64,000 nucleotides of DNA, from contig JAEWOH010000040.1 in NCBI GenBank assembly GCA_023460955.1, positions 18,574-82,573 of the forward strand. Direction: 5' to 3'. The notes beneath the pieces were generated by a model. That model was not told the DNA's origin. It saw only the letters and a program-made list of their open reading frames with translations, and ran no database searches. Position numbers and translations under genes: made by a program. The DNA is from Bacillota bacterium. Lineage in GTDB: Bacteria > Bacillota > Clostridia > Acetivibrionales > DSM-1351. Below are positions 42,062-50,446 of this stretch, in pieces; positions within the stretch are counted from its first letter, which is position 1, and every line of letters begins with the position of its first letter.

Positions 42062-43222
42062 TCACGATAAAAGCATTAAATTTTCAGGATCGATTTCAAG
42101 CCTTAGAGGTTCACTTTTCCGGCAAATCTTCTCCCAAACCGCCTTGTCTACTTCCCATCTGATGCTGTAAGCACTTTGGAGGTGAGCTGAGTTTTTGAGC
42201 AATATAATATACGAAAAGGGGTTCTCGATTACCTTTATAACTGAACAGGTCATAGTATTAATACAGTAATTATTTTTCTTGATGTTATACTCATTTGAGT
42301 TATGTTCATTGGTGTTATAGTCATTGGTGTTATAGTCATTGGTGTTAAAGTCACTTGTGTAATGTTCACTGATATCATTTTCACAATATTTTAAGTAATG
42401 AGCCCTAATACCAACATGGGTCAAGGAATCCGGTATTGGCCTTGAGGAGTGCAAAATAATACCCCAGTCTGAAGCATTAACTGAATATTCCGAAATTTTT
42501 GCTGCACGGGAGATATTCTTACAGCCTGTAAGCAATGCTGCCGAAACCGTTTCAGGGTTATTAAAGAGCTCCTGCTTCTTACTCAACGTATCGATTTTCC
42601 CATTATTTAGCACTGCAACCTTATCACAAAATCTGTAAATTTCATTTCTGTTATGAGAAACAAGTATAGTTGTTCCGGAAAAGGTCGACAGAAGTTCCAT
42701 TAATTCCTGTTCCAAATTCCACTTCAAATTACTGTCCAATGCCGAAAAAGGCTCATCCAGCATTAGTATATCCGGCTCAGAAGCAAGAATCCTTGCCAGT
42801 GCAACTCTCTGCTGCTGTCCGCCTGAAAGCTGATGCGGTCTTTTATTCTCAAGTCCCTCCAGAAAAAATCTTCGGATATTTTCTTTAATCAGAATTCTTT
42901 TAGCGTCGGTGTTTCCTTTTACTCCAGCCCCAATATTCTCTGCTACTGTCATATTTGGAAAAAGAGCATAATTCTGAAACAGATATCCCACTTTCCTCTG
43001 CTGAGGAGGAATATTGATTTTTTGGTCGGAATCAAACAATACTCTGTCATCCAGAACAATTCTTCCTTCATCAGGAGTTTCTATTCCGGCAATGCATTTA
43101 AGAGTCATACTCTTTCCACAGCCTGAAGCCCCCAGCAACCCAAGGTTCTCATTTCCGGCAGTAAATGTGGCCTCAAGCGTAAAGCCGTTTACTTTTTTGC
43201 TTATTTCAACTGAAAGCGACAT
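42062..43222 (-). CDS. modC: Molybdate ABC transporter ATPase with repeat insertion
   Basis: A 386-aa ATPase. Walker A is GASGCGKSM, the signature LSGGQQQRVALARIL and Walker B ILMLDEPFSALD; the C-terminal part resembles the molybdate-binding TOBE (MOP) region. It powers molybdate import with ModB. Within the C-terminal region is a low-complexity run of Asn/Asp/Tyr pentapeptides (NTNDY NTNDY NTNEH NSNEY) encoded by six 15-bp repeats. The ATG overlaps the modB stop (TGATG) and follows AGAGGTGG. It closes the nif operon, where Mo supply is needed for FeMo-co. Confidence 0.92.
   Translation of the reverse strand: MSLSVEISKKVNGFTLEATFTAGNENLGLLGASGCGKSMTLKCIAGIETPDEGRIVLDDRVLFDSDQKINIPPQQRKVGYLFQNYALFPNMTVAENIGAGVKGNTDAKRILIKENIRRFFLEGLENKRPHQLSGGQQQRVALARILASEPDILMLDEPFSALDSNLKWNLEQELMELLSTFSGTTILVSHNRNEIYRFCDKVAVLNNGKIDTLSKKQELFNNPETVSAALLTGCKNISRAAKISEYSVNASDWGIILHSSRPIPDSLTHVGIRAHYLKYCENDISEHYTSDFNTNDYNTNDYNTNEHNSNEYNIKKNNYCINTMTCSVIKVIENPFSYIILLKNSAHLQSAYSIRWEVDKAVWEKICRKSEPLRLEIDPENLMLLS
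42284..42373 (-). repeat. Six 15-bp tandem repeats inside modC
   Basis: Units such as GTTATAGTCATTGGT repeat six times, two of them identical and the rest diverged at a few bases. They keep the reading frame and encode the Asn-rich pentapeptides of ModC, so unit number may vary without frameshift. Confidence 0.9.
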
Positions 43223-43899
43223 CAAAAGCCACCTCTTTTCAGCTTACTTTTTTCTTGCCTTCCGTTCCATAAATTCATAAGAATAATTGCTGTAAAAGAC
43301 ATAAAGCAAACTATTGTAACCCAGCCATAGGCGCCAGAAATATCCCCCGACTGTACTGCCGTATAAACAGCAACAGCCATTGTTCTGGTCTTTCCGGGAA
43401 TATTCCCCGCCAGCATCATCGTTGCACCAAATTCACCCAGAGCTCTTGCAAAGGTAAGGATGGTGCCTGCCATCAGGCTGGGAATAACATTTGGAAGTAC
43501 AACGGAATAAAAGATTTTATTTTCTGATAATCCCAGCGTTCTGGCAGCGTAAACAATGTTTATGTCAAATTGTTCAAACGCTCCCCTTACAGTCCTGTAC
43601 ATCAGAGGAAAGGCAACAACCGTAGATGCTATCACAGCACCACCCCAGGTAAAAACTATACTTATATTAAATACGCTGAGCAGTTTTCCCACTCCGCTGT
43701 TTTTACCAAACAGCTGAAGAAGCAGAAATCCGACAACCGTAGGAGGTAATATCATAGGAAGTGTTAATATTCCATCAATCAGACCTTTTAATTTATTGAT
43801 TTTTAGAACAAATCTTGCTGCTGAAAGCCCTAGAATAAATGATATAATAGTCGCCGTAAAGGCAACCTTCATAGAAATATACAGCGGCGACAAATCCAT
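43222..43899 (-). CDS. modB: Molybdate ABC transporter permease
   Basis: A 225-aa permease with about five membrane segments and the EAA loop (YAARTLGLSENKIFYSVVLPNVIPSLMAGTILTFARALGEFGATMMLAG), characteristic of ModB. It is the channel for molybdate. It sits after nifV-alpha in the operon and overlaps modC by one base. No substrate-binding modA gene is seen on either side. Confidence 0.95.
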   Translation of the reverse strand: MDLSPLYISMKVAFTATIISFILGLSAARFVLKINKLKGLIDGILTLPMILPPTVVGFLLLQLFGKNSGVGKLLSVFNISIVFTWGGAVIASTVVAFPLMYRTVRGAFEQFDINIVYAARTLGLSENKIFYSVVLPNVIPSLMAGTILTFARALGEFGATMMLAGNIPGKTRTMAVAVYTAVQSGDISGAYGWVTIVCFMSFTAIILMNLWNGRQEKSKLKRGGF

Positions 43900-43979
43900 T
43901 TACATCACCTCTATCGTGTAAGCGCTAACCTCCGGTTACTCAGAAACCCGTCAGGTAAATTTAAAAACTAAGACTTATA

Positions 43980-44024
43980 CATATAAATTAATTCCCTGAC
44001 TTATTCATATAAATTAATTCCCTG
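43980..44024. repeat. 26-bp tandem duplication at the 3' end of nifV-alpha
   Basis: CATATAAATTAATTCCCTG occurs at 43980-43998 and again at 44006-44024, giving a 26-bp period. The copy boundary falls across the last codons and stop of nifV-alpha, so the second copy supplies the stop codon in another frame. Confidence 0.85.
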
Positions 44025-44803
44025 CATTTCTTATTAAGTATAGATACATCGGTATGAGTAGGTCTGATATCAAAAGTATGTTCTGCAGCCAAAATAAACT
44101 GGTTAAGGTCACAATTACCGGCTCTTTCGCCTATTCCGAAAAGTGTAGTATCTATAAACTTTGCTCCTGCCTTTGCAGCCTCAAAGGAATTCGCAACTGC
44201 CATTCCCAGATCATTATGAGCATGTATCCCAACAGTAATCCCGGTATTGCTGATGATTTCATTAATTGCCTGATAAGTTCTTGAGGGGGTTAGAATACCG
44301 ACCGTATCGGCAAACCGGATGCTTAGCACCCCCATTTCCTTAAGCATTGCAGAAAGACCGATAATAAAGGTTATATCTGCCCTTGAGGCATCTTCAAAGC
44401 CCACTGTAACCTCGTACCCTTTTTCTTTAGCGTATGCCACGCACTCCTGAAGATTATTTTGCAGCCATAATTTATTTTTTTTGAGTTTTGAATAAATATG
44501 AACATAGGATACCGGAGCACTTATATGGATAATGTCCGGCTGACAATCAAAGGAATTCTGTATATCCTGCTTACTCATTCTGTTCCAGGTAGAAATCCTG
44601 GCATTGCATTTATTCTCAATAATGCTGCAAATGGAATCCTTTTCGTATTTACCCATTGCAGGAATACCTGCTTCAATCTGGTAAATCCCTGCCTGATCAA
44701 GCAGCATTGCCAGCTTTAATTTCAACTGAGAGTTGAAGGCAAAGCCTGGACTTTGTTCCCCGTCCCGAAGCGTCGTATCTATAATATATCTCTTTGGTTT
44801 CAC
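43988..44803 (-). CDS. nifV: Homocitrate synthase, alpha subunit (catalytic TIM barrel)
   Basis: A 271-aa protein with the catalytic half of homocitrate synthase: YIIDTTLRDGEQSPGFAF (metal site Asp, substrate Arg), IEAGIPAMGKYE, GFEDASRADI, and IHAHNDLGMAVANSFEAAKAG with the second metal site. It condenses acetyl-CoA and 2-oxoglutarate to homocitrate, a FeMo-co ligand. The allosteric half is in the partner gene nifV-omega, 82 bases upstream, as in C. pasteurianum. The start is GTG at 44803 with GGGGG seven bases before; a TTG at 44830 lacks an SD. The end carries a 26-bp duplication. Confidence 0.93.
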   Translation of the reverse strand: MKPKRYIIDTTLRDGEQSPGFAFNSQLKLKLAMLLDQAGIYQIEAGIPAMGKYEKDSICSIIENKCNARISTWNRMSKQDIQNSFDCQPDIIHISAPVSYVHIYSKLKKNKLWLQNNLQECVAYAKEKGYEVTVGFEDASRADITFIIGLSAMLKEMGVLSIRFADTVGILTPSRTYQAINEIISNTGITVGIHAHNDLGMAVANSFEAAKAGAKFIDTTLFGIGERAGNCDLNQFILAAEHTFDIRPTHTDVSILNKKCRELIYMNKSGN

Positions 44804-44885
44804 AATTGAGCCCCCTTTAGTAGGTACCAAGAATATACTTAGAATTATACCAAGATTTTACCAGATATTAACACACAAATTAATG

Positions 44886-45845
44886 CTATTCTGTTAAATT
44901 GTCTGCAAGCTTGGCAAATTCCTGATCAGTTATGCTTCTTCCCAACGATATGCTCAAATGCTGTACCTCATTCAAAAGCTCAGATATACTTTCCCGGGAT
45001 AAAAATAAACCCAATTCCTTCAGCTTTATTTCAATGGCAGCCCTTCCGGAGTGCTTTCCGGCAATTATTCTTCTTTCCATGCCTACAACAGAGGGTTCGA
45101 AGGGCTCGTAATTGGAGCCGTTCTTTAATATCCCGTCCACATGTATGCCTGATTCAACCTCAAATATTTTATCTCCAATAATTGGCTTTTTGTCTGATAT
45201 AGTGGTTAATGCAAGCTGCTGATATAGACTTTTGGCCTCTCTTAACAGAGATAAATCCAGATTTGGTTTATGACGCTTGATTATTCGGAGTGCCATTATT
45301 ACTTCTTCCAGAGCTGCAAAGTATCCGCAGCCGGAAAAACTGACTGCAAGGTTTTCTCCCCCACTTAAAATCCATTCAACAGCAAGGGCCGTTGCACAAA
45401 AATAATTATTTTGAGGACAAAACTCAAGCTGAGTGCCCATTATTCTTCTGAGTTTCCTGAAAACATTTACATAGTCATACTGCAGCAAATCATCCATACC
45501 CACAATACGTATGTTCTGGTAATCTGAATTTCTTTCCAGAAGATTAATCTCTCTGAAATCATTAATCTGAAATTCCGAAATAGTACCTGCGGGAAACTCG
45601 AAACCACTATGTCTGGTCGTATACCTGACAAAACCGGAATACTCAATTATTTCAGACGGGTATGTGACTCTCAGAATTGTTCTGCTTAAATCCACACAGT
45701 TTCCAAGCATTTCCCTGACAGGTATTGTTATTTCAACATAATTAATACCTGTTTGAAGTAGAAGGCTATATAATTTCACAAGCCCCTCCGCAGGAACATC
45801 CTTAAAATCTATAGTCGTAAGAGTTAAGTCAGTAATTCTTATCAT
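44886..45845 (-). CDS. nifV: Homocitrate synthase, omega subunit
   Basis: A 319-aa NifV-omega. The C-terminal half has the communication-domain block FEVESGIHVDGILKNGSNYEPFEPSVVGMERRIIAGKHSGRAAIE seen in LeuA/NifV. The N-terminal half is a degenerate TIM-barrel remnant that lacks the DTTLRDGEQ metal/substrate motif, so it needs NifV-alpha to act. The same split is known in C. pasteurianum nif. GGGGGG lies eight bases before the ATG. It follows the ferredoxin gene. Confidence 0.9.
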   Translation of the reverse strand: MIRITDLTLTTIDFKDVPAEGLVKLYSLLLQTGINYVEITIPVREMLGNCVDLSRTILRVTYPSEIIEYSGFVRYTTRHSGFEFPAGTISEFQINDFREINLLERNSDYQNIRIVGMDDLLQYDYVNVFRKLRRIMGTQLEFCPQNNYFCATALAVEWILSGGENLAVSFSGCGYFAALEEVIMALRIIKRHKPNLDLSLLREAKSLYQQLALTTISDKKPIIGDKIFEVESGIHVDGILKNGSNYEPFEPSVVGMERRIIAGKHSGRAAIEIKLKELGLFLSRESISELLNEVQHLSISLGRSITDQEFAKLADNLTE

Positions 45846-45910
45846 AAATCACACCCCCCAAGTCGGTAGTTTGCCTCTTTTACCACCAATTCGTGCTAGA
45901 CAACGGGTAT

Positions 45911-46219
45911 TTATATTAACAGCCTTTTTACCTTCTGTCCGCCCTCAAGATGGGACTCAACTATTTCTTCAACATCGTCCTCCGTTACATTTCCATACCA
46001 GGTTCCTTCAGGGTAAATTACAACTATGGGACCTTTGTCACATATTCCAAAGCAGCCTGTATTTGTAACAATAACATCACCTGTCAGGTCTCTGTCATCA
46101 ATCTCTTCCATAAATTTTTGTATTAGATCCACTGCTCCCTTTGAGTGACAGTAACCCTTCTGGGTTCCGTTGATTCTACAGCTTGCACATACAAACAAAT
46201 GATATTTGGGACTTATCAT
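45911..46219 (-). CDS. Thioredoxin-fold [2Fe-2S] ferredoxin, nif-linked
   Basis: A 102-aa ferredoxin closely like the C. pasteurianum 2Fe-2S protein: Cys11, Cys14, Cys24 in FVCASCRINGTQKGYC and Cys56, Cys60 in NTGCFGIC, then YPEGTWYGNVTEDDVEEIVESHL. The cluster is held by four of these five cysteines. The C. pasteurianum protein is reported to interact with the MoFe protein. It lies between nifN-B and nifV-omega, which supports a nitrogenase role. Confidence 0.95.
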   Translation of the reverse strand: MISPKYHLFVCASCRINGTQKGYCHSKGAVDLIQKFMEEIDDRDLTGDVIVTNTGCFGICDKGPIVVIYPEGTWYGNVTEDDVEEIVESHLEGGQKVKRLLI

Positions 46220-46290
46220 AACTATTCCTCGCTTTCTTAAATTTCTTAAAACGGCAGCTGTTTACCTATGTGTCTGAATTGTGCTCAGTA

Positions 46291-48975
46291 CTAAACCTGA
46301 ACAACAAGTTTTTCTACAGCTTCTTTTACCGCATCTTCAATTCTGTTATAGGTGGTTATGGTTTCAATAGAATGTTCCTTAAGCTTCTGTCTGGGTGCTT
46401 CTCCTATACGCATAGCCAAAACCACTTTACAGTCCTTTATTGTTTCAATGATAGCATCAATTTTACTCTCTTTATTCCCCCCGCCCATACCGTCACAGCT
46501 GTCCTCTCCTTCACAATACCTGGAAACGCTTCTTTTTTCCCTGAACTTGATGTTGTTATCTTTATTTTCATATATATAGAAGTCCGAAGCATGACCGAAA
46601 TGCTGGTCTACAAGTATTCCGCTCTTTGAGGAAACGGCTATTAACATGGTCTCTTTTTCAGCTGCTGAAGTTTTATCAGAGCAATTACCTGTACAACCTC
46701 TGAAATTTATGGACTGGTCATTGTCGAGAGTACCGATGGCATCTGCTCTGCATTGACGGCAATGGTACATCTGTTTCATTGTCATTTCGCATTTCTTACG
46801 CATTTCCATAATCTCTTTGTTACTGGTGAGCGGCATATTTTCAAAAGCACTTCCTGCAACAGGAATCATCTGCATGATATTTGTTATTTCGCAGCCCAGT
46901 TCTTTTGCCTTGGCTACCACTAAAGGTATATGATATTCATTAATGCCTTTGAGCATAACGATATTAACCTTGCAAATCACCCCAAGCGAAGTAAGTCTTT
47001 TGATTCCCACCAGCTGATTTGCCATAAGTATTGCTGCTCCAACCTCACCGAAGTACCTGTTTCCCATATAATCCACATGTTTATATATCTTGGCTCCGAT
47101 TGTGGCATTCACAGCATTGATCGTCACTGTAACATGGGAAACACCCAGTTCCACAAGCTCGTCTGCGTATAGTGGCAGAAGCAGTCCATTGGTTGACAGA
47201 CAAAAGGTTACTTCAGGATCAACTTCCCTGATCAGGGATAAAGTTTTAGCAGTATTATCAAAATCAGCAAGTGAATCTCCCGGGCCGGCAATACCCACCA
47301 CCTTGAGGTTTGGTAGCTTTTCCTTTACCATAAGGTACTTTTTGCAGGCTGTTTCAGGTGAAAGCACCTCAGTGGTTACCCCCGGTCTGCTTTCATTGGG
47401 ACAATCAAATTTCCTGACACAATAGTTACATTGAATATTGCATTTGGGTGCTACAGGTAAATGGATTCTGGCGTATTTGCTGCCACCACCGCTAAAGCAT
47501 GGGTGCGTTTCTGTTTTTTGCGAAATTACAGCATTTGGATTTTTGCTCACCGGTGCTAAATTTGAGACGACACTGGTTGAATAATCACCGGTTATTTCTG
47601 GGGAATCTGCTTTATAATACTTGCTGTAAAGCTCATTCCTGAATTTGTGTTCCTTTTGTCCCAGCAGGGTATTTGTTATCCTGTCAAGGAGCATCAGTGA
47701 ACCTTCGTAGCCCCACATTCTGTTGCGCTGACCTCCAACATGATCGTGTACGGGAAAAGCACACCTTATAAGAGGTATGTGATGCTTTTCTTCTATTCTT
47801 CGTCCGTCAGAACTACCCAGCATCACATTTGAGTTAAGTTCCAACGCGTATTTTTCTATATTATCAAAGTCGGTATTATCCATTATTTTATAATTATCTA
47901 TAAAAAGAAAATCCGCCACTTTTTTGATTTCTTTCCCTAATAAATTATTAAAGCCACTGCATCTTGCACCGGTTGCAGCCAATACAGGCATAACACCGTT
48001 TTCAGCGCAAAGCCTTGTAACCGAATAAACAAAGTCAGGTTCTCCGAATATGACTGCTCGACCCTCGCCGTTATATTTATGTGAATCAATCATTGCATCC
48101 AGGTATCTGCCCCGTTCCTTTTTAATTACGTCTGTTTTCCTTCCTCCTGCCCTTTCCAGCACTTCTATGAAGTTGTCAGTATCTCTTAGACCCACCGGCA
48201 TATTGCACCTTACATACTGAACCCCGTAAGTCTCATAAAGGTACAACGCAGGCGAATATTCATCTTTAATAAAGGAAGAGATTTCTATAGTAAGCTTAGC
48301 ACCTGCCATTAATGAGATTTCTTCAAGTGAAGTGCCCCCTTCGGGTAGTCTGAAATACTGCTGTGAATGTTCACCGTCAAGATTATCTGAAATGTCGGGA
48401 AGCAATATATAGTCAATATTCAATTCTTTCAACAGACTTTTCAGATATCTTGTATCAGCCGGTGAAATCATTCCGGTTATAATATTTACTTTATTATTCT
48501 TTTCCGGACACATCTCAACATTTTCTACGATTGCTCTCAACGCCCTGAAAAATCCTTCATACTGGGTTCCGGAATAACCTGCCGAAGCTACCGGGATAAT
48601 TTTCACCTTTGCATGGGGATGGGTCTCGTAGAACAAATTTATAATCCTTGGTATATCTTCACCGATAGTTTCTGCTAGACAAGTGGTAGCAACACCGATT
48701 ACCTCAGGATTATAAAGCTCCAGCATGTTTTCCATCCCCTTTATCAGGTTGTGCTCGCCGCCGAACACTGTCCCTTCCTCAGTCAGGGATGACGAAGCAA
48801 TATCAACAGGCTCGTTGTAATGGGTTGCCATATGGCGGCGTATATAAGTGCTGCAGCCCTGAGAGCCATGAAGAATTGTCATACATTTTCTGATGCCGTA
48901 AAAAGCACTGACACTTCCCATGGGCATACACATTTTACATGGATTAACTGTTAAATTTACTAAGTTTTTGCTCAT
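46291..48975 (-). CDS. nifN-nifB: NifN-NifB fusion: FeMo-cofactor scaffold and radical SAM synthase
   Basis: An 894-aa fusion. Residues 1-455 are NifN-like (VNPCKMCMPMGSVSAFYGI, HGSQGCSTYIRRH). Residues about 480-770 are the NifB radical SAM domain, with Cys512, Cys516 and Cys519 in CNIQCNYC, HPCFSGGGSKYARIHLPVAPKC before it, and CRQCRADAIGTL and GCTGNCS. The last 120 residues are a NifX-like domain (VSSKSGILVDQHFGHASDFYIYE). It builds NifB-co and hands it to the NifE/NifN scaffold in one chain; the fusion is known in clostridia. A palindrome GCGTGC/GCACGC (48990-49005) lies just before the SD GGAGGGGGG. Confidence 0.97.
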   Translation of the reverse strand: MSKNLVNLTVNPCKMCMPMGSVSAFYGIRKCMTILHGSQGCSTYIRRHMATHYNEPVDIASSSLTEEGTVFGGEHNLIKGMENMLELYNPEVIGVATTCLAETIGEDIPRIINLFYETHPHAKVKIIPVASAGYSGTQYEGFFRALRAIVENVEMCPEKNNKVNIITGMISPADTRYLKSLLKELNIDYILLPDISDNLDGEHSQQYFRLPEGGTSLEEISLMAGAKLTIEISSFIKDEYSPALYLYETYGVQYVRCNMPVGLRDTDNFIEVLERAGGRKTDVIKKERGRYLDAMIDSHKYNGEGRAVIFGEPDFVYSVTRLCAENGVMPVLAATGARCSGFNNLLGKEIKKVADFLFIDNYKIMDNTDFDNIEKYALELNSNVMLGSSDGRRIEEKHHIPLIRCAFPVHDHVGGQRNRMWGYEGSLMLLDRITNTLLGQKEHKFRNELYSKYYKADSPEITGDYSTSVVSNLAPVSKNPNAVISQKTETHPCFSGGGSKYARIHLPVAPKCNIQCNYCVRKFDCPNESRPGVTTEVLSPETACKKYLMVKEKLPNLKVVGIAGPGDSLADFDNTAKTLSLIREVDPEVTFCLSTNGLLLPLYADELVELGVSHVTVTINAVNATIGAKIYKHVDYMGNRYFGEVGAAILMANQLVGIKRLTSLGVICKVNIVMLKGINEYHIPLVVAKAKELGCEITNIMQMIPVAGSAFENMPLTSNKEIMEMRKKCEMTMKQMYHCRQCRADAIGTLDNDQSINFRGCTGNCSDKTSAAEKETMLIAVSSKSGILVDQHFGHASDFYIYENKDNNIKFREKRSVSRYCEGEDSCDGMGGGNKESKIDAIIETIKDCKVVLAMRIGEAPRQKLKEHSIETITTYNRIEDAVKEAVEKLVVQV

Positions 48976-49084
48976 TGCTGCCCCCCTCCGCGTGCTTATG
49001 CACGCTAAACAATATGCTGATTCGCCTGTGTGATTAACTTTAATACATCAGTCCTTGACTTCTGCCAATTACTTTTACCCTTTT

Positions 49085-50422
49085 TTAGTCCTGGTCATTT
49101 CTTACATAATCCCATACAGGGCTGTTCAGAGATAAATTTATTTCCCTTATAAAGTTTATAATTCCGTCATAGCCTGCCAATGCGTGCTTTCTTTCATGAT
49201 TGTGGTCACAGAAGGCAATGCCCAGTTTATATGCCAGAGGTCTTTCCTTTACACCGCCAACAAGTATGTCCGCACCCTTTTCTTTCATAAAGGTCTCAAG
49301 TTCGGCGGGATTTGCATCATCCAGTATAACTGTGTTTTCTCCTACAAGGCTTGCTATCATTTCATAATCCTCAGCTTTGCCTGTCTGTGTACCAACAACC
49401 ACGGTTTCAATTCCAAGCTCATTAAATTGTCTTATAAGTGATATGGCTTTAAACCCTCCGCCTACATAAATTGCAGCCTTCCTGCCTTCAAGGTTTTTTC
49501 TGTATTTGTCGGTAAAGTCTTTTACTTTGTCTGATTCTGTTTTTGTAAACCGTCTAGCTCTCTCAAGAGTATTTTCATCCCCAACTGCTTCAGCTATCCG
49601 GATCAAAGCTTGCGTTGTGTCTTCCACTCCGAAAAAGCTAATCTTTATATAGGGAATATCCATTTCTTTTTCCATTCTCTTTGCAAGATAGGTCATGGAT
49701 CCTGCACACTGAACAATATTCAGCTGAGCAGAAGGAGCCTTTATCAGATTGTCATGGCTTGCATCTCCTGTGATAGTTGATACAACTCCTATTCCTATTT
49801 CACTGAGATAGTTTTTTATCAGCCACATCTCGCCTGCCAGGTTAAAATCTCCAAGTATGTTTATTCCTTTGTTTCTTGGTATGCCCTTATACGGCTCAAG
49901 CAGTGTCATAATGGCATTACAGGCCATCTTGTATCCGTGTGCCTTACTACCCGAGAACCCGGGAGACTTTACAGGTATTATCCTCTTTCCATGCTTTTTT
50001 TCAGCCAACCTGCATACTGCTTCCACGTCATCACCTATAACCCCCACTATGCAGGTGGAATATACAAATATCAGCTTCGGGCTGTGCTTTTCAACAATTT
50101 CATCAATTGCCGCCGCCAGCTTCTTTTCGCCTCCAAAAACAATATCCTGTTCGCTCAGGTCAGTAGAAAAGCTGTTTCTGTAAAGCTGGCTGCCGCTGGA
50201 CAAGCTACCCCTTATATCCCAGGTGTAGCTTGCACAGCCGATGGGACCATGTACGATATGGAAGGCATCTGTAATGGGATTTAGTACAACTCTGGCACCG
50301 CAGTATACACAGGCACGCTGGCTTACTGAACCTGAAAGACTGTCGCTTTCACACTTTATCGTCCCGGAGGCTTTCCCATAGCCTATGAATTCTTTTCTTT
50401 CATCCAAAATTGTTGCTTCCAT
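49085..50422 (-). CDS. nifE: FeMo-cofactor scaffold protein NifE
   Basis: A 445-aa NifD-like scaffold: RACVYCGARVVLNPITDAFHIVHGPIGCASYTWDIRGS carries two of the three cluster Cys, and VYSTCIVGVIGDD the third. GGGFKAISLIRQFNELG and HNHERKHALAGYDGIINF follow. With the NifN part of the fusion it forms the E2N2 scaffold on which NifB-co becomes FeMo-co. It lies 25 bases after nifK. Confidence 0.96.
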   Translation of the reverse strand: MEATILDERKEFIGYGKASGTIKCESDSLSGSVSQRACVYCGARVVLNPITDAFHIVHGPIGCASYTWDIRGSLSSGSQLYRNSFSTDLSEQDIVFGGEKKLAAAIDEIVEKHSPKLIFVYSTCIVGVIGDDVEAVCRLAEKKHGKRIIPVKSPGFSGSKAHGYKMACNAIMTLLEPYKGIPRNKGINILGDFNLAGEMWLIKNYLSEIGIGVVSTITGDASHDNLIKAPSAQLNIVQCAGSMTYLAKRMEKEMDIPYIKISFFGVEDTTQALIRIAEAVGDENTLERARRFTKTESDKVKDFTDKYRKNLEGRKAAIYVGGGFKAISLIRQFNELGIETVVVGTQTGKAEDYEMIASLVGENTVILDDANPAELETFMKEKGADILVGGVKERPLAYKLGIAFCDHNHERKHALAGYDGIINFIREINLSLNSPVWDYVRNDQD

Positions 50423-50446
50423 TACGCTTACCCCCCTTTAAATAAA

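Noticed and set aside
42284..42373. CRISPR array
   Set aside because: The 15-bp repeats are contiguous, have no spacers and are in frame within modC.
43900..43987. modA gene between nifV-alpha and modB
   Set aside because: The gap is only 88 bases and contains no open frame.
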